A DNA stretch of 64,000 bases from Prorocentrum cordatum (lineage: Eukaryota > Sar > Dinophyceae > Prorocentrales > Prorocentraceae): the NCBI GenBank assembly GCA_963575745.1, contig CAUYUJ010019863.1, forward strand, positions 1 to 64,000, written 5' to 3'. The translations under genes were made by a program, and so were the position numbers. Positions 49,779 through 59,637 of this stretch are shown here, piece after piece (within the stretch, counting starts at the first letter, position 1; each line of letters starts with the position of its first letter). The notes beneath the pieces were generated by a model. The model searched no databases and had not been told where the DNA came from. It was given only the letters and a program-made list of their open reading frames with translations.

Positions 49779-49853
49779 AATCTAGGCAAACATGTCTTTT
49801 TCGGACGTCGGCGAGTAGGATCTTTGCGAGTAGTGGAACGCGCTCGGTGAATG
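49779..49853. mobile_element. Foldback MITE, CGAGCGCGTTCC family, half copy
   Basis: The right half only: GGACGTCGGCGAGTAGGA then TTTGCGAGTAGTGGAACG and CGCTCGG. It directly abuts the preceding MITE copy. Confidence 0.7.
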
Positions 49854-49863
49854 AACACCTCGC

Positions 49864-49986
49864 CATCGCTCGGACGTCCATTCCTCGTGTATTTTTCGAT
49901 TTCGTGTGTGTTTTTTTTGCGCCAAATGATCAAGGATGGTCCTCGATGGCCGTCGCCGGGAAAAAACTGCACACGTCCGAACGATG
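49864..49986. mobile_element. MITE, CATCGCTCGGACGT family, copy 2
   Basis: Ends CATCGCTCGGACGT and ACGTCCGAACGATG (one mismatch). The interior matches 24,684-24,807 (GGATGGTCCTCG against GCGATGGTTCTCG). Confidence 0.85.
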
Positions 49987-50126
49987 CCAAGACACTGGAA
50001 CGCCCACCGGACGGCTCGGAGACGCCACAGCGACTGCGGGCGCCGAACCTCACCGTGCCCGCGGCCATGGCGCTCTTGCGGGCGGCAGGACAGCTGCCGC
50101 GGCCTCCGAGCGCCACGGGGCACACT

Positions 50127-50293
50127 GAAGGGGCCTCAGGACACACAAATAAATGCACACAAATCAAAATATTCCCTATAGTTTCCCATATTTTCTAGGT
50201 TTTTGTCTCCCCCCCCCACTTCCCATATTTTCCCATGTTTTCTGGGGAATCGACGATTAATTGTGTCTGTGTGTGTTTTTGTTTCCCTCCTGA
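50127..50293. mobile_element. Dispersed element, GGACACAC family, copy 2
   Basis: GGCCTCAGGACACACAAATA at the left, CCCATATTTTC in the middle, GTGTCTGTGTGTGTTTTTGT near the right. The ends TCAGGA and TCCTGA are inverted. Confidence 0.75.
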
Positions 50294-50306
50294 CATGCGA
50301 AAGCAG

Positions 50307-50700
50307 CCGTGCTATGAGCTCCGGCGTGGCCTTGAAGTCACCGCAGACTGCTGGAGCGCCGCAGAGCCTGTGAACACCCATGCGTGCGACCAGCGCCGAA
50401 GCCCTGGGTTTTCGGAAGGAGATACAACGGCATGGCCATAAGCTTCTGACGGTCCGCGTGGATTGCTTGGATCTGCGCTGGACCCCCTGGCGGCGCCTCC
50501 GGCGCCGCTCCTGACGTGCTCCGCGCGTCAAGGAGGGGGGCCCAACGCAGATCCAAGAATTCCGCGCGGACCGCCAAACAGTTGTATCTGCATGCTGAAT
50601 GCTGTTGTGTCTTCTTCGATTGAGCTCACCGCAGGACTGCCTGGGCGCCGCAGGGCCAGTGAACACCCCTGCGTGCGAGCAGCGCCGCGGCCGTGGGCAA
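50307..50700. repeat. Segmental duplication, unit 2
   Basis: Direct copy of 48,830-49,215, 1.47 kb downstream, with the same direct-repeat / MITE / direct-repeat structure. Confidence 0.8.
50413..50618. mobile_element. MITE, GGTCCGCGCGGAT family, copy 3
   Basis: Same arms as copy 2 (GGTCCGCGTGGATTGCTTGG, then GGATCTGCGCTGGACCCCC), with core GGCGGCGCCTCCGGCGCCGC. Confidence 0.85.
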
Positions 50701-50810
50701 GGCAGCCCGTCCAGTCCCCTCCCGACTCCTTCCCCGCATCTTCCTGCAAGGTCCTCCTCATCGTCATCCTGTTCACCCTGCTGCTCTGGGGTTCTGGCTG
50801 CTCCTAAAGG

Positions 50811-50954
50811 TAAGTCGGGCGTGTCCCCCGACAGGGGGATTTTCGACGAAGAATACAAAATATTCAAAACATACTCCAACATGTAAAAAAATACTCCATA
50901 AATAGTCCCCCGACTATTTTTTGACTACCCCTGTAGAGGGACAGGCCCGACTTA
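50811..50954. mobile_element. MITE, TAAGTCGGGC family, copy 5
   Basis: TAAGTCGGGCGTGTCCCC, then GGGGGATTTTCGACGAA; right end CAGGCCCGACTTA. No clean 10-bp duplication, but a 21-bp direct repeat starting CTCTGGGGTTCTGGCTGC flanks it (50,786 and 50,966). Confidence 0.85.
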
Positions 50955-51078
50955 ACCCTACTTCTCTGGGGTTCTGGCTGCTCCCCAAGCGCTTGAGCAA
51001 CACCTGCTCTGCAGCCTACTCTGCGTCTCGCTTTCAAGGCTTGCCGGGCCGGTGCGCTCTGGAGGCTCATGTTAGCTT

Positions 51079-51235
51079 TAAGTCGGGCCTGTCCCCCTAC
51101 AGGGGGATTTTCGACGAAACATAAACAATAGTCAACCAATACCCCAAAATGGCAAGCAAATGCTCAAAAATCGTCCCCAGACTATTCTTAGACTATTTTT
51201 GAATATCCCTCCTGTAGAGGGACAGGCCCGACTTA
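51079..51235. mobile_element. MITE, TAAGTCGGGC family, copy 6
   Basis: Complete 157-bp element, TAAGTCGGGCCTGTCCCCC to GGGACAGGCCCGACTTA, with perfect 10-bp target duplications ATGTTAGCTT (51,069-51,078 and 51,236-51,245). Confidence 0.95.
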
Positions 51236-51245
51236 ATGTTAGCTT

Positions 51246-51717
51246 AAACCAGCACGCATGCCACGCCCAAAGAGACATGCTGTAAAGCTGTGACCCATAC
51301 ACCGGGCACGCACAGCACGATGAAGAAGCCTAAGGGAATAGCACTGCACTTGTATCCCTGAGATCCAGCGCTAAGCGTAGCACCACCCAGGAATACCACA
51401 ATGCACCAATGAGCAATCACAACCAACGTGTTCATCACAACCAATGGGCATCACAACCGGAAGGAGAACGCCGCTGCATACGAGGAGGGAGAAAGGGACA
51501 CGAAGCGAGTGATTGACGAGGGGACGACAGAGGGGAGGGAAGGGGGGGAACCAAGGGAGGGGACACTTAAGACGACGCCAGGATGAGGATCAACTCGGTC
51601 GAAGATAAATCGAGAGTCTCTGAGATCCCGCGGCTCTGGAGGATGCCTGGGGCTCCGCGGCCCTCTAAGAGCATTCCAGAACGCTCTGAGAGCGTTCCAG
51701 ACTGCTCTGGAACGGCC
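51246..51717. other. Gene-free stretch
   Basis: Start resembles 49,535-49,600 (second half of the segmental duplication). The remainder has no gene recognised. Confidence 0.4.
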
Positions 51718-51960
51718 TTACCCTCGTCCTAGCACCGTCCGAGTACTCGAGATCTTGTCTAGCCCTGCCCGCTTCGCCTCCATCTTAGCCATCCTGCGCT
51801 TCTTGGCCCGCTGGTGCTTCAACTCTAGGATCTTGAACCTCTTGTGCTTCTTGTACTCTGCCAAGGACTCGAAACTCTGGACCTCGGGTTGAAATCCGAA
51901 TTGTTCCAGGAGCCCCCATAGGTCCTCGCAGTTGTGGGCATCAGCACCGCGCACGTTCAC
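51718..51960 (-). CDS. Candidate exon, basic helical protein
   Basis: 80 codons ending in TAA/TAG-type stop at 51,718. CEDLWGLLEQFGFQPEVQS is followed by a strongly basic predicted helix (EYKKHKRFKILELKHQRAK, then KKRRMAKMEAKRAG). Composition is protein-like and unlike the surrounding repeats. It lies 128 bp downstream of the next - strand exon, so it could be the last exon of the same gene. No family recognised. Confidence 0.45.
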   Translation of the reverse strand: MNVRGADAHNCEDLWGLLEQFGFQPEVQSFESLAEYKKHKRFKILELKHQRAKKRRMAKMEAKRAGLDKISSTRTVLGRG

Positions 51961-52088
51961 AGAAGGAGGGGAGGTGGTCCTAGCGGCTTGCCACCTTAGC
52001 AGCAGCAGTCCGGACCACGGGAGAAGGTGTGCGAGGTTGGGTGAGGGTGCTGGTGGAGGGGCGAACCGATCGGCGAACAGAGCTTAAC

Positions 52089-52562
52089 GAGAACAACGAC
52101 CTCGGCCGCGTTGGGATCCGTCACAGCGATCGTGCTGTCCTTCGATTTCAAGTAGTCGAAGCCTGCCTTGGGGATCTTCCAGCCTTTGGTATTCTCTGGG
52201 CACTTTGTATGCATGTGGTAATCGAAGGCGTAGGACTCAGGCATCCAGCTTCCAACCAACTCGGGGCCGTTGTGCGCACGCGCCGACTTGATGTTCTTAC
52301 CAACCATCCAATTTTTGGTTTCCAATCCATAGAACAAGTAGTAACCATTGGGGCCAGCGTAGACGGGACGACCCCCATGGAAGAATGGATCTGGCACAAA
52401 AGTTTGCTTACCCCATGTAACTGTAGCGGTCTTGGAATAATTTCCGAACCATGGTGCCTGTTTTTCCGTGTTCACACTGCGGTTAAGTTTGAATATGTTG
52501 TTGAAGTTCACAGTTTCAGCGCAATCTTCCTCCACCGAATGGCAATCCTCAGGATCGCTCTC
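52089..52562 (-). CDS. Candidate exon, Trp/Tyr/Gly-rich domain
   Basis: About 158 codons on the - strand between an acceptor-like CCGGCACAG (before GAGAGCGATCC) and a donor-like GTTAAG at 52,083-52,088. Contains DPEDCHSVEEDCAETVNFNN, then FFHGGRPVYAGPNGYYLFYG, LETKNWMVGKNI and FDYHMHTKCPENTKGW. The GRPVY...YYLFYG...W..G pattern resembles small extracellular modules seen in protist proteins; that resemblance is from memory and untested. The surrounding frame outside these limits is repeat-derived, which supports the exon edges. Confidence 0.55.
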
Positions 52563-52604
52563 CTGTGCCGGCATATGGCAGCAGCCACCCAGGCGCTTGA
52601 TATT

Positions 52605-52730
52605 AAGTCCAACCCGCCCTTTAGGGCGCGAGTGGTTCAGAGCGCTTCCTCTTCCACCCCCCCTCCTTCTTCCCCTTGCGTGGAGGGGTTTGCCCCTCCC
52701 CCTGCTCTCTCCCCGTGGGCCTGGACGGGG
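52605..52730. repeat. Dispersed repeat, copy 2
   Basis: Matches 26,988-27,105 (CCCTTTAGGGCGCGAGTGGTT, CTTCCCCTTGCGTGGAGGGG). It lies just upstream of the exon at 52,089-52,562. Confidence 0.65.
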
Positions 52731-52849
52731 CGCCCCGAGAGGTGCCAGCGTGTCCAAAAAAGGCATCGGCGGGAAGGCCAACAGCACTGTTGTTCCTCAA
52801 GTCTTGGGCTACTTTGGATTGAATGCCCCCCTCCGTCTTTGATCGCTCA

Positions 52850-53070
52850 CCTCCAAGATGGCCTCAGGATGGCCCCCCAGGTTCCCGGGAGTGCCCCAAG
52901 AGAGCCCCAAGAGGTGCCCAGGAGGCCCCAAGAGGCCCCCCGAGGCTCCCCCCCCGAGGCACCCAAGACGCTTTAAGAGGGTTCTGGGGCCGCCAAGGAG
53001 GCCCCCAAGACGCCCCAACAGGCCTACAGGAAGCTCTCCAGAGAATTCCGAAGATACTCCGAGAAGTCTC
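52850..53070. repeat. CCAAGAGGCCCC minisatellite
   Basis: Same degenerate family as at 35,614-35,873 and 63,100-63,350. Confidence 0.8.
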
Positions 53071-53311
53071 CAAGAGGCCTCAGGCCTTCCTGTTCGCCCT
53101 CCTCCTCCTCCTCCTCATCCGCCTAATCCTCTTCGTCCCTCCTCCCTTCTCCCTCCTCCCTCCTTCCACCCTCCTCCTCCCACCCCTCCGTTCCTTTTCC
53201 TTATAAGTTACTTCTCCCTGTCGCACCCCGAGGCCATTCGGAAGAGCGGCCCGGCGTTTCGTCTTACACTTCCCTGCAATTTGTGATCCTGAAAGTTGAA
53301 TTTTGGCAACG

Positions 53312-53735
53312 GCTTCACAGATGGAGGGCGGAGTGCTTCCAAACATTTGGTTCTCGCCTCAGCGTCGCACACATTCGTCTTGACAGATTGCAGAAGCTTC
53401 ACGGATTGAGAGCAGGTCTTTGTTCAACATGTGGCTATTGCTTTAGCGACGCGCAAATCCGTCTTCAAATTTGTATGAATTTTACGGGTTGAGGGCGGTT
53501 CCTTTTCAACATTTGGCTCTCGCCTTAGCGCCACGCACATTCGTCCTAAAAAATTGCAAGAGCTTCGCGGATTAAGGCTGGGTGGTTTTCAAAATGTGGC
53601 TTTCACCTTAGCGCCGCGAACATCAGTCTTAACAAATTGCACGAGTTTCACGGGTTGAGGGCAGTTCCTTTTCAACATGTGGCTCTGCGCCGCGCACATT
53701 CGTCCGAAGCATTTGCGACAGTTTCACGTATCTCC
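53312..53735. repeat. Tandem repeat of about 80 bp, five units
   Basis: Units begin TTCACGG(G/A)TTGAGGGC at about 53,314, 53,398, 53,481, 53,574 and 53,647 (a partial unit at 53,723). Each contains TTCAACAT(T/G)TGGCT and GC(A/G)CACATTCGTC. Units are 73-93 bp long and diverged. Confidence 0.85.
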
Positions 53736-54214
53736 ATGGTTAGCGTGTCAGGAATGAATGTTGGAACGACTCTGGGTTGTAAGAGCACAACAGTTTCGTT
53801 GATTCACGGTGTCCAGGTCCCGAGAACGGTGTTCTAGCACGGTTCGGGATCGCCAAGACGCAAGAGTCAGGTTGATTCGTGGCGTTGAAGTCACAACAAT
53901 AATGTTCTGCAACGCTTCAGAATCTTCCAACAGTTGTCGCCCAACGGGGCACTTCCCTCAGTGGTACTGAAACCTTGTAGGGGCCTTTGGATAGTGAACT
54001 TGGAGAGAGTGTTTAGTCATGTTTAGTCCAACTTCGTTGATGAGTCTTCACTGGTCCTCCTCCTCCTCCTCTTCTGGTTCCTCCTCTGTGCTCGCCCTCT
54101 TGGGGTATGACGGCTCCCCAGCCTTTATTTCACTGCGTGCTCCCCCACATGCCTGATCAGGGCAACTCGCCTGGGCATCGTTTCTGGATGAGCTGGTGGG
54201 ATTACGCGGAGCAT
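53736..54214. other. Probable 3' flank of the glycosyltransferase gene
   Basis: No gene recognised. AT-richer than neighbours. A short CTC run lies at 54,056-54,072. Confidence 0.35.
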
Positions 54215-54780
54215 CTAGAATTGCAGCGGCTTCGTCAGCATCTTCACGTTATCCACGAGGTCGCAATAAAAATTTGACCAGGCGCTGCAAGAACCGTGGT
54301 TCATAGCGGAACACTTCTCAAACGGACCAGAAGGTTTGCGGACAAAGCTCAGGAACTTCTCGTCCGCTATGGCTGGCTTTGGGCCGCCGAAGAAATGCGA
54401 TACCACCACTTCTGTGCAGCGTTTCTGGCACTTGTCAGCCCCTTGCACGTCCCATGGGTCCATGCAGTTGTATTTCCTGTCCAGCGCTGTGGCGTTATTC
54501 TCAAAATAATCATTGATGATCTGCTCGTCGTTCTGCCTGGTCGCATTGCCAGCCATGACCGCGGCTGCTTTGACTAACATTCCCATGTAATGTTCGAGAC
54601 TCGGCTTGAAAAGCATGACGCCAGCGCTGTACGGAGAGTTGACACCATGGCTGTGCACTCTGTTGCACCCGTTCGGGACCATGCCGATGTTGCCCTCGGG
54701 AACGAGGCTTGCGCCAGTCCCGTTTAACAAGGCGTTCAACTCGCCACTCGCAACATAAGTGTCTGCATCCATATCCGCCG
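54215..54780 (-). CDS. Family-8 glycosyltransferase, C-terminal exon
   Basis: The - strand frame begins near MDADTYVAS, the DxD metal-binding motif typical of glycosyltransferase family 8 (glycogenin/galactinol-synthase type). It continues with VNSPYSAGVMLFKPS, DEQIINDYF, YNC, then VVSHFFGGPKP (the usual H-F-x-G-x-x-K-P near the C-terminus), a Cys-rich tail and TAG at 54,215-54,217. The enzymes transfer a sugar from a nucleotide sugar. The N-terminal half is encoded at 63,477-64,000. The sequence left of about 54,780 in this frame is repeat-like. No GT-AG site is visible at the join; AT or ATGGA is shared by both sides. Confidence 0.8.
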
Positions 54781-55171
54781 ACCCCCGCTTGCCAGGGTTG
54801 TGGGTTGACGTTGCGCGCGAGACTTTGGGCTGTCCCCCTCCCGATCCCCTTCCCCCAGAAGCCAACATCTCGTTGAACGGACTGTGGGGATTGGGGGCGG
54901 GAGGAAGAAGGGGAGTGGGAGGACGAGCTCATCAACGCACCTCCAGGACCCTCGAAGCCTTCAAATCCGAAATCCACCACCTGTGGCGTCCGAGGTACAG
55001 AAGATGCCTTGCAAGATGGGCTCAGGAAAGGGCTGCAACACGCTGGAGAGGCCTGAAGCTCACCCAAGACGGCCTGAAGGCGGCCCAAGAGGCCATCAAG
55101 ACGCCCAAAGAGGGCCCCAAGAGAATGTGCAAGAGGGCATCCACAGGCAACAACTATGGAGGTCCCAACGG
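54781..55171. other. Intron-like stretch with CAAGACG repeats
   Basis: No gene recognised. Degenerate CCCAAGACGGCC and CCAAGAGGCC words lie at 55,060-55,125. Confidence 0.4.
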
Positions 55172-55235
55172 TTTCTTCCAAACCATCCTGTGGTTTGTTG
55201 GGTCCTCCTTCTGAAGAGACAGCGCCCCGCGTCTC
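55172..55235 (-). mobile_element. VNTR element A, copy 3, tail fragment
   Basis: The reverse complement reads GAGACGCGGGGCGCTGTCTC then GACCCAACA and CCACAGGATGGTTTGG, matching the tails of A copies 1 and 2. The rest of this A copy lies beyond composite B (56,246-56,475). Confidence 0.7.
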
Positions 55236-56250
55236 CCCCGAAATTACACAATATGAATTGTACCCTCCTCTCTCCCCTGATGACGTCCACAAGACATCCG
55301 GCCCCCCTCCGCGTTTTGTTTTTCACACACAGGATGCCCCGGAAACGGATTTTCGCTTGATTTGTTTCAGGGAGTTGCTCTCGATGAAGCGCTGGCCTCA
55401 TTATCGGGCTTCCGCTCGTTCCGAATCGAGCTCCCGCTGCAGCGCTGGCCTCATTTCCGCACTTCCTCTCGTTCCGAATCGTGCGGCCGCTTCACCGCTG
55501 GCCTCATTTCCGCGCTTCCGCGCGTTTGAAATTCTGGTAGTGCTAAATCGTACTACCGCTGCAGCGCGGGCCGCTGCAGCGCGGGCTTTCTCGTCCTTCC
55601 AAATCGGCCCAAATATAAAACATTGACCTCCGAAGCAGCATCAGAAGTGATTCCACATCTCGTCTCAATTCGCTTTTTCTTGGGCCCGCAGAAGTTAATC
55701 CACATGTAATGTCCATTCGTTCATTCTTGGGCCGCAGAAGGCCCCCCCCCCCCCACTTTGGGGCATCGTCGTTTTGAAGAAGTATCAAGCGGGAGCCCGT
55801 TTCTGCTTTAAGAAGGCGATGTTGAAACCAGCAGAGCCAGCGGGTTCTCTCCATCAGCCCCGCCTCGTGAGGAACTTTCGGGGAAGCCTAGAGAGCTGAA
55901 CATGGAGCAGCGGCTTCAGACCAGCCCAGACCTACCGAAGACGATCATTACCCCCCAAGGAACCCAGTGCCACTGTTCTGTGCCGCTGTGCGATGCCATG
56001 CTGTGCGTCGCAATGCTTTGTGATGAAATACTTCACCACGCAATTCCACACCATGCTATGACATGCTACGCTTAGCATTTCTCTTCTACGCCATGCTATG
56101 CCATGCGCTACGATGCATCGCGCACCCTCCTGGGATCATTGCCCTGTTCGATATCCGCCTGTACGAATGGAGAGGAGATCTACGCCATGGTAAGGGATGG
56201 GAGGAAGTGGTAGGATGTCAGATATGACGCGAACGCACCTAGCTTGCCTC
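55236..56250 (-). mobile_element. Composite repeat B, copy 2
   Basis: Inverted copy of 12,072-13,141. The end near 55,240 (CACAATATGAATTGTACCC) and the end near 56,240 (GACGCGAACGCACCTAG) both match. It carries two to three of the 55-60 bp tandem units (55,385-55,540). Its middle (55,545-55,980) differs from copy 1. It sits between the tail and the array of an A element, in A's GGA-rich zone. Confidence 0.7.
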
Positions 56251-56475
56251 ATCCCCCTCCCCCCTCCTCCCTCCTCCTCCAATTTGTGCCTCTGCCCTCC
56301 CGTACCCTCCATTCGGCACACCCCTCACACGCACCGTGGCCCCTTAGGGAGCTCCACCGTTGCAGTGGGAGCGTACGCACGCAGCCCCGCACCCATTTCG
56401 GCACACCCCTCGCACGTTTCGCGGTCCCACAGGTAGCTGCTCCACCGAAGGCGCCCAGAGGGAGCGCTCGAATGC
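56246..56475 (-). repeat. VNTR element A, copy 3, array fragment
   Basis: About two and a half inverted units (GCACACCCCTC(A/G)CACG, GGGAGCTCCACCG) after a CCTCC run. Together with 55,172-55,235 this forms an A copy split by B. Confidence 0.7.
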
Positions 56476-56490
56476 TGCCCCGCACAACCC

Positions 56491-56509
56491 CCGTGCATTC
56501 TGGCTCAAG
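56491..56509 (+). other. Possible relict spliced-leader sequence
   Basis: CCGTGCATTCTGGCTCAAG matches the dinoflagellate spliced leader (CCGTAGCCATTTTGGCTCAAG) with a 2-nt deletion and one mismatch. Such relicts mark retroposed mRNAs. A match of this quality could be chance. Confidence 0.35.
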
Positions 56510-56548
56510 GATTCAAGGTTTAAGATACACATCCGGTAACTCACTCAG

Positions 56549-56746
56549 AAGAAACAGAAAAAACGTCATAAACACAAACTTTGTGGCGCTCCGCGAGGAC
56601 TTCTTCGATCAGCGCTGGACCCCCTCCCTGACGGGCGAAGCGCGCCAAGGGCGGCGCCGGAGGCGGCGCCGGGGGGACCAGCGCGGATCCAAGAAATCCG
56701 CGCGGAGTGTGGAAAGTTTTATGTGTGTGCCGTTTTGCCTTCTTTG
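56549..56746. mobile_element. MITE, GGTCCGCGCGGAT family, copy 4
   Basis: Left arm GAAACAGAAAAAACGTCATA then AAACACAAACTTTG; inner arms GATCAGCGCTGGACCCCC and ACCAGCGCGGATCCAAG; core GGCGGCGCCGGAGGCGGCGCC. More diverged than copies 2 and 3. Confidence 0.8.
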
Positions 56747-56949
56747 GTTATCCACCGGTCGGAAGAAGTACATCGAAACATGAAGTAGGAAGGCGTTGAA
56801 AGTAGATTGCGTGTCCGCCCGCCCCCTAGAGAGGAAGGAAAAGGTGAAGCCACTCGATCACTGAGACAGGAAGGTGCTTAAAGAAGATTAGAACCTGGGG
56901 CTCCATACATTCTTACTTTCGACGACCGATGAGTACTCCCTCTTACCGT

Positions 56950-57122
56950 TAAGTTGGGCCTGTCCCCCTACAAGAGGATTTTCGACGAAAAATGGAAAAA
57001 TACTTCAAAAATACATCAAAATGGTCAAACAATACTCCAAAGGAATATTCTTTGACAATTTTGTTGGGATTTTTTGAAAGTGTTCGTCGAAGATCCCCCT
57101 GTAGGGGGACATGCCCGACTTA
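56950..57122. mobile_element. MITE, TAAGTCGGGC family, copy 7
   Basis: TAAGTTGGGCCTGTCCCCC to GGGGGACATGCCCGACTTA. The flanks CTCTTACCGT and ATATTACCGT match at 8 of 10 positions. Confidence 0.9.
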
Positions 57123-57275
57123 ATATTACCGTCCCGCCGACACCGGTGCACAGCTTGCCTCTCGTCCTATCGACGACCTCTCGAGTCATCCTCTCCTGCG
57201 GGAGGGTCTCGCCTGCCGGGGCGCGTGGACACACCTATCGCGGCCAGGTGATCTGCTGCAGAGGCTCCCCAGCCT

Positions 57276-57464
57276 TAAGTCGGGCCTGTCCCCCTACAGG
57301 GGGGTTTTCGACGAAAAATAAAAATACCCCAAGATTATTTAAGAATAGTCCAAATATAGTCTGGGGATAACTTTTTGAGTATGTTTTGACCTGTTTGGGG
57401 TATTTCTTGGGTATTCTTCATTTTTCGTCGAAAATCCCCCTTGTAGTGGGACACGCCCGACAGA
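57276..57464. mobile_element. MITE, TAAGTCGGGC family, copy 8
   Basis: TAAGTCGGGCCTGTCCCCC, GGGGGGTTTTCGACGAAAA, mirrored on the right to CGCCCGACAGA. The flanks share CCCCAGCC but not a perfect 10-mer. Confidence 0.9.
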
Positions 57465-57496
57465 ACCCCAGCCCTTTGAACGAGATGGATGGGAAG

Positions 57497-57646
57497 GGGC
57501 CCAGGAACACACAAATCAACATACCGAACTCCCAGGACGCCTTAGCTTTTCAATCTTTTCTGGAGTGCCGTCTTCCCCTCCACGTCCCACATGTTCCTGG
57601 GCATCGGCGACTATTTGTGGCTGTGTGTGTTTTCCCCTCCTGCGGA
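57497..57646. mobile_element. Dispersed element, GGACACAC family, copy 3
   Basis: GGGGCCCAGGAACACACAAA at the left, TCCCACATGTTCCTGGGCAT in the middle, GTGGCTGTGTGTGTTTTCC at the right; the most diverged of the three copies. Confidence 0.65.
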
Positions 57647-57647
57647 T

Positions 57648-58590
57648 GGGGCTGAGGGGGCAGAGCAGCACCACGTCGGCACGCCTGCCACTCCAGCAGG
57701 CGCCCAGGCAACAATCGCCGACCCTTCATGAGATCGCGGCCATGTTCCGGCAGGAGATGACCCCGCTTCAGCGCGGCATCTCTGACCTCGAGAACAACGT
57801 CACCATAATGGGCAACATGATGAACACACGGACGAGCGCGGTGGAGGGGAAGATTGACAGCTTCGAGACCCGAATCGCGGATCGTGAGAAGCCGAATGCC
57901 AGCAAGACGAATACTACCTGGTCTGCTTGCACTGCGAACGCAGAGATTTGCGAGCGGCTCAAGGTCTCGGAGCTGCAGATCGCCATGCTGACGGTTTCGG
58001 ACCCCAGCAGTGCCGACAACAAGGCAGAGAGGGACAAGGCCCTGGTCATCGGTGACCTGCAGTCGTTCGTCGCGGTGGAGGATTCGAAGGATAGTGTGCC
58101 AAACTAACTTTGGGACGCTTTCGGGCCCCAGCCCCAAAATACCTACACCCAAAACGATTTCCGGGGCATTGTTTTCCTGAAACTTCTGCCCACAAGAGAC
58201 CAGGATAAAGTTTCACTCGTGTTCCGCAAAGGGTCGTTCAAAGAAGGGGGAAACAACATTTGGGCGAAGCGTGACAAAGTCCTCTGGGAACGAATCCTTT
58301 CTTCGTTCGTTTTTGAAGCGGAACAAATGCTAAGAAAATGGGGATACGAGTCCACAGCCGTGTGGGCCGACCCAGAAGAAGGCAACATCTGGGTGGGCGA
58401 TGTCGTCGCTGTTCACGGGTACGTCGAGGGGGGTAAGCTGTCCGTAGACCACGGGCCTGGCTGAAAAGATTGGCTCACGGACCCGGCGCTCCCCGAGTAC
58501 ACCACCCACATTGCCACGTTGAGCAGTAAGCTGGATAACGTCCCGACGAAGGGGGCTGGAAAGCAGCGTTCAAGGGAAAGGTGAAGAGTG
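57648..58590 (+). pseudogene. LINE ORF1 remnant
   Basis: A single frame with two in-frame stops (58,105 and 58,462). It has a Gln/Pro-rich start, a coiled-coil-like segment (LHEIAAMFRQEMTPLQRG, then ENNVTIMGNMMNTRTSAVEG), a fold containing NIWAKRDKVLWERILSSF and WADPEEGNIWVGD, and a tail ending DWLTDPALPEYTTHIATLS. This resembles ORF1 of L1-type LINEs in dinoflagellates. It belongs to the same element as the pol remnant that follows. Confidence 0.7.
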
Positions 58591-59637
58591 GCAAGGGAAT
58601 GGGCTCCCAGCGCAAATAAGGGCGCGAGCGGTGCGGAAGCAGAGACGTTTCACCTCAATTACGTGGGTGTGGTCAACATTACCTTCCACATCCCCATAGA
58701 GCTCCTGATGATTCTACCGCGGAACGAAGCTTTCTCGTAAAAAGCTAGACAGAAGCGAAACAAGTTCAACTGGAGAGCGTTATGAATCAACATCGTATTG
58801 GGATCCTGTGCGTACAACATATCTGGGGGCCGAAATCTGACACTTTCGTTACCGAGACTGGCCTCTTAATTGCCTTATCTGGCGGGGCGGAAGACGATTC
58901 AGAGCGTGCTGGATTGGGTTCCTGCTAACCTCGTGGGTCCAATGACCGGTGGTGGGTTTCTGCCAGGCTACATCCGCAATGGCGTCCTTGCAGCTACGAG
59001 TGCCAGGTGTCAAGGCCGCCATCTTCTCCGCCTACGCGCCCCACAGTGGCAAGCCTTTCGAACAGCAGCACGCTTTCTTCCACGATCTTGTAGAATTCGT
59101 TGGGTCCAGATCCGCTCGCGGACCCAAGCTTGTGTTGGCCCCCAAGTGTTGCTCTGCCCGCAAGAGGACTGGAAGGAGGTCGCTAACAGACGCTTGCTCG
59201 TGGAGACCTGCACGTATCTGAGCATGTGTCCGGCGAACAAACTCTCTGACGTTCCTCTGGATTGCCTGACAACGTCGGAACCCTGGCGGGCACGGTTAAT
59301 GGATAACAGACGCACTCGCAGATCGATTGTCCGGTGTGCGAACAGAGCCGACGCCACAAAATCAAACGCGTGTCTGCGCGCAGGGAGGTGCCGTTATCCT
59401 CTCACCATTTCCTGCTGCAGGCGTCGGTGCTGCTAGAAGTTGAAAAATGCGGCCGAGAAGCTGCATTTAAAGCAGAGAGGAGACTGGGAGCATATCCGTA
59501 AACTGCGACGAGGTTTTTGCCCTGCACAGGGTCGGCTCCGCGGCAGCACAGGCGAATTGATCGAGAGCGACTGCCGGGCACATCTGCGTTGAGCGAAGAG
59601 CTGCCGGTGAACTTGCACTCGAAACGCTGTCATAAGG

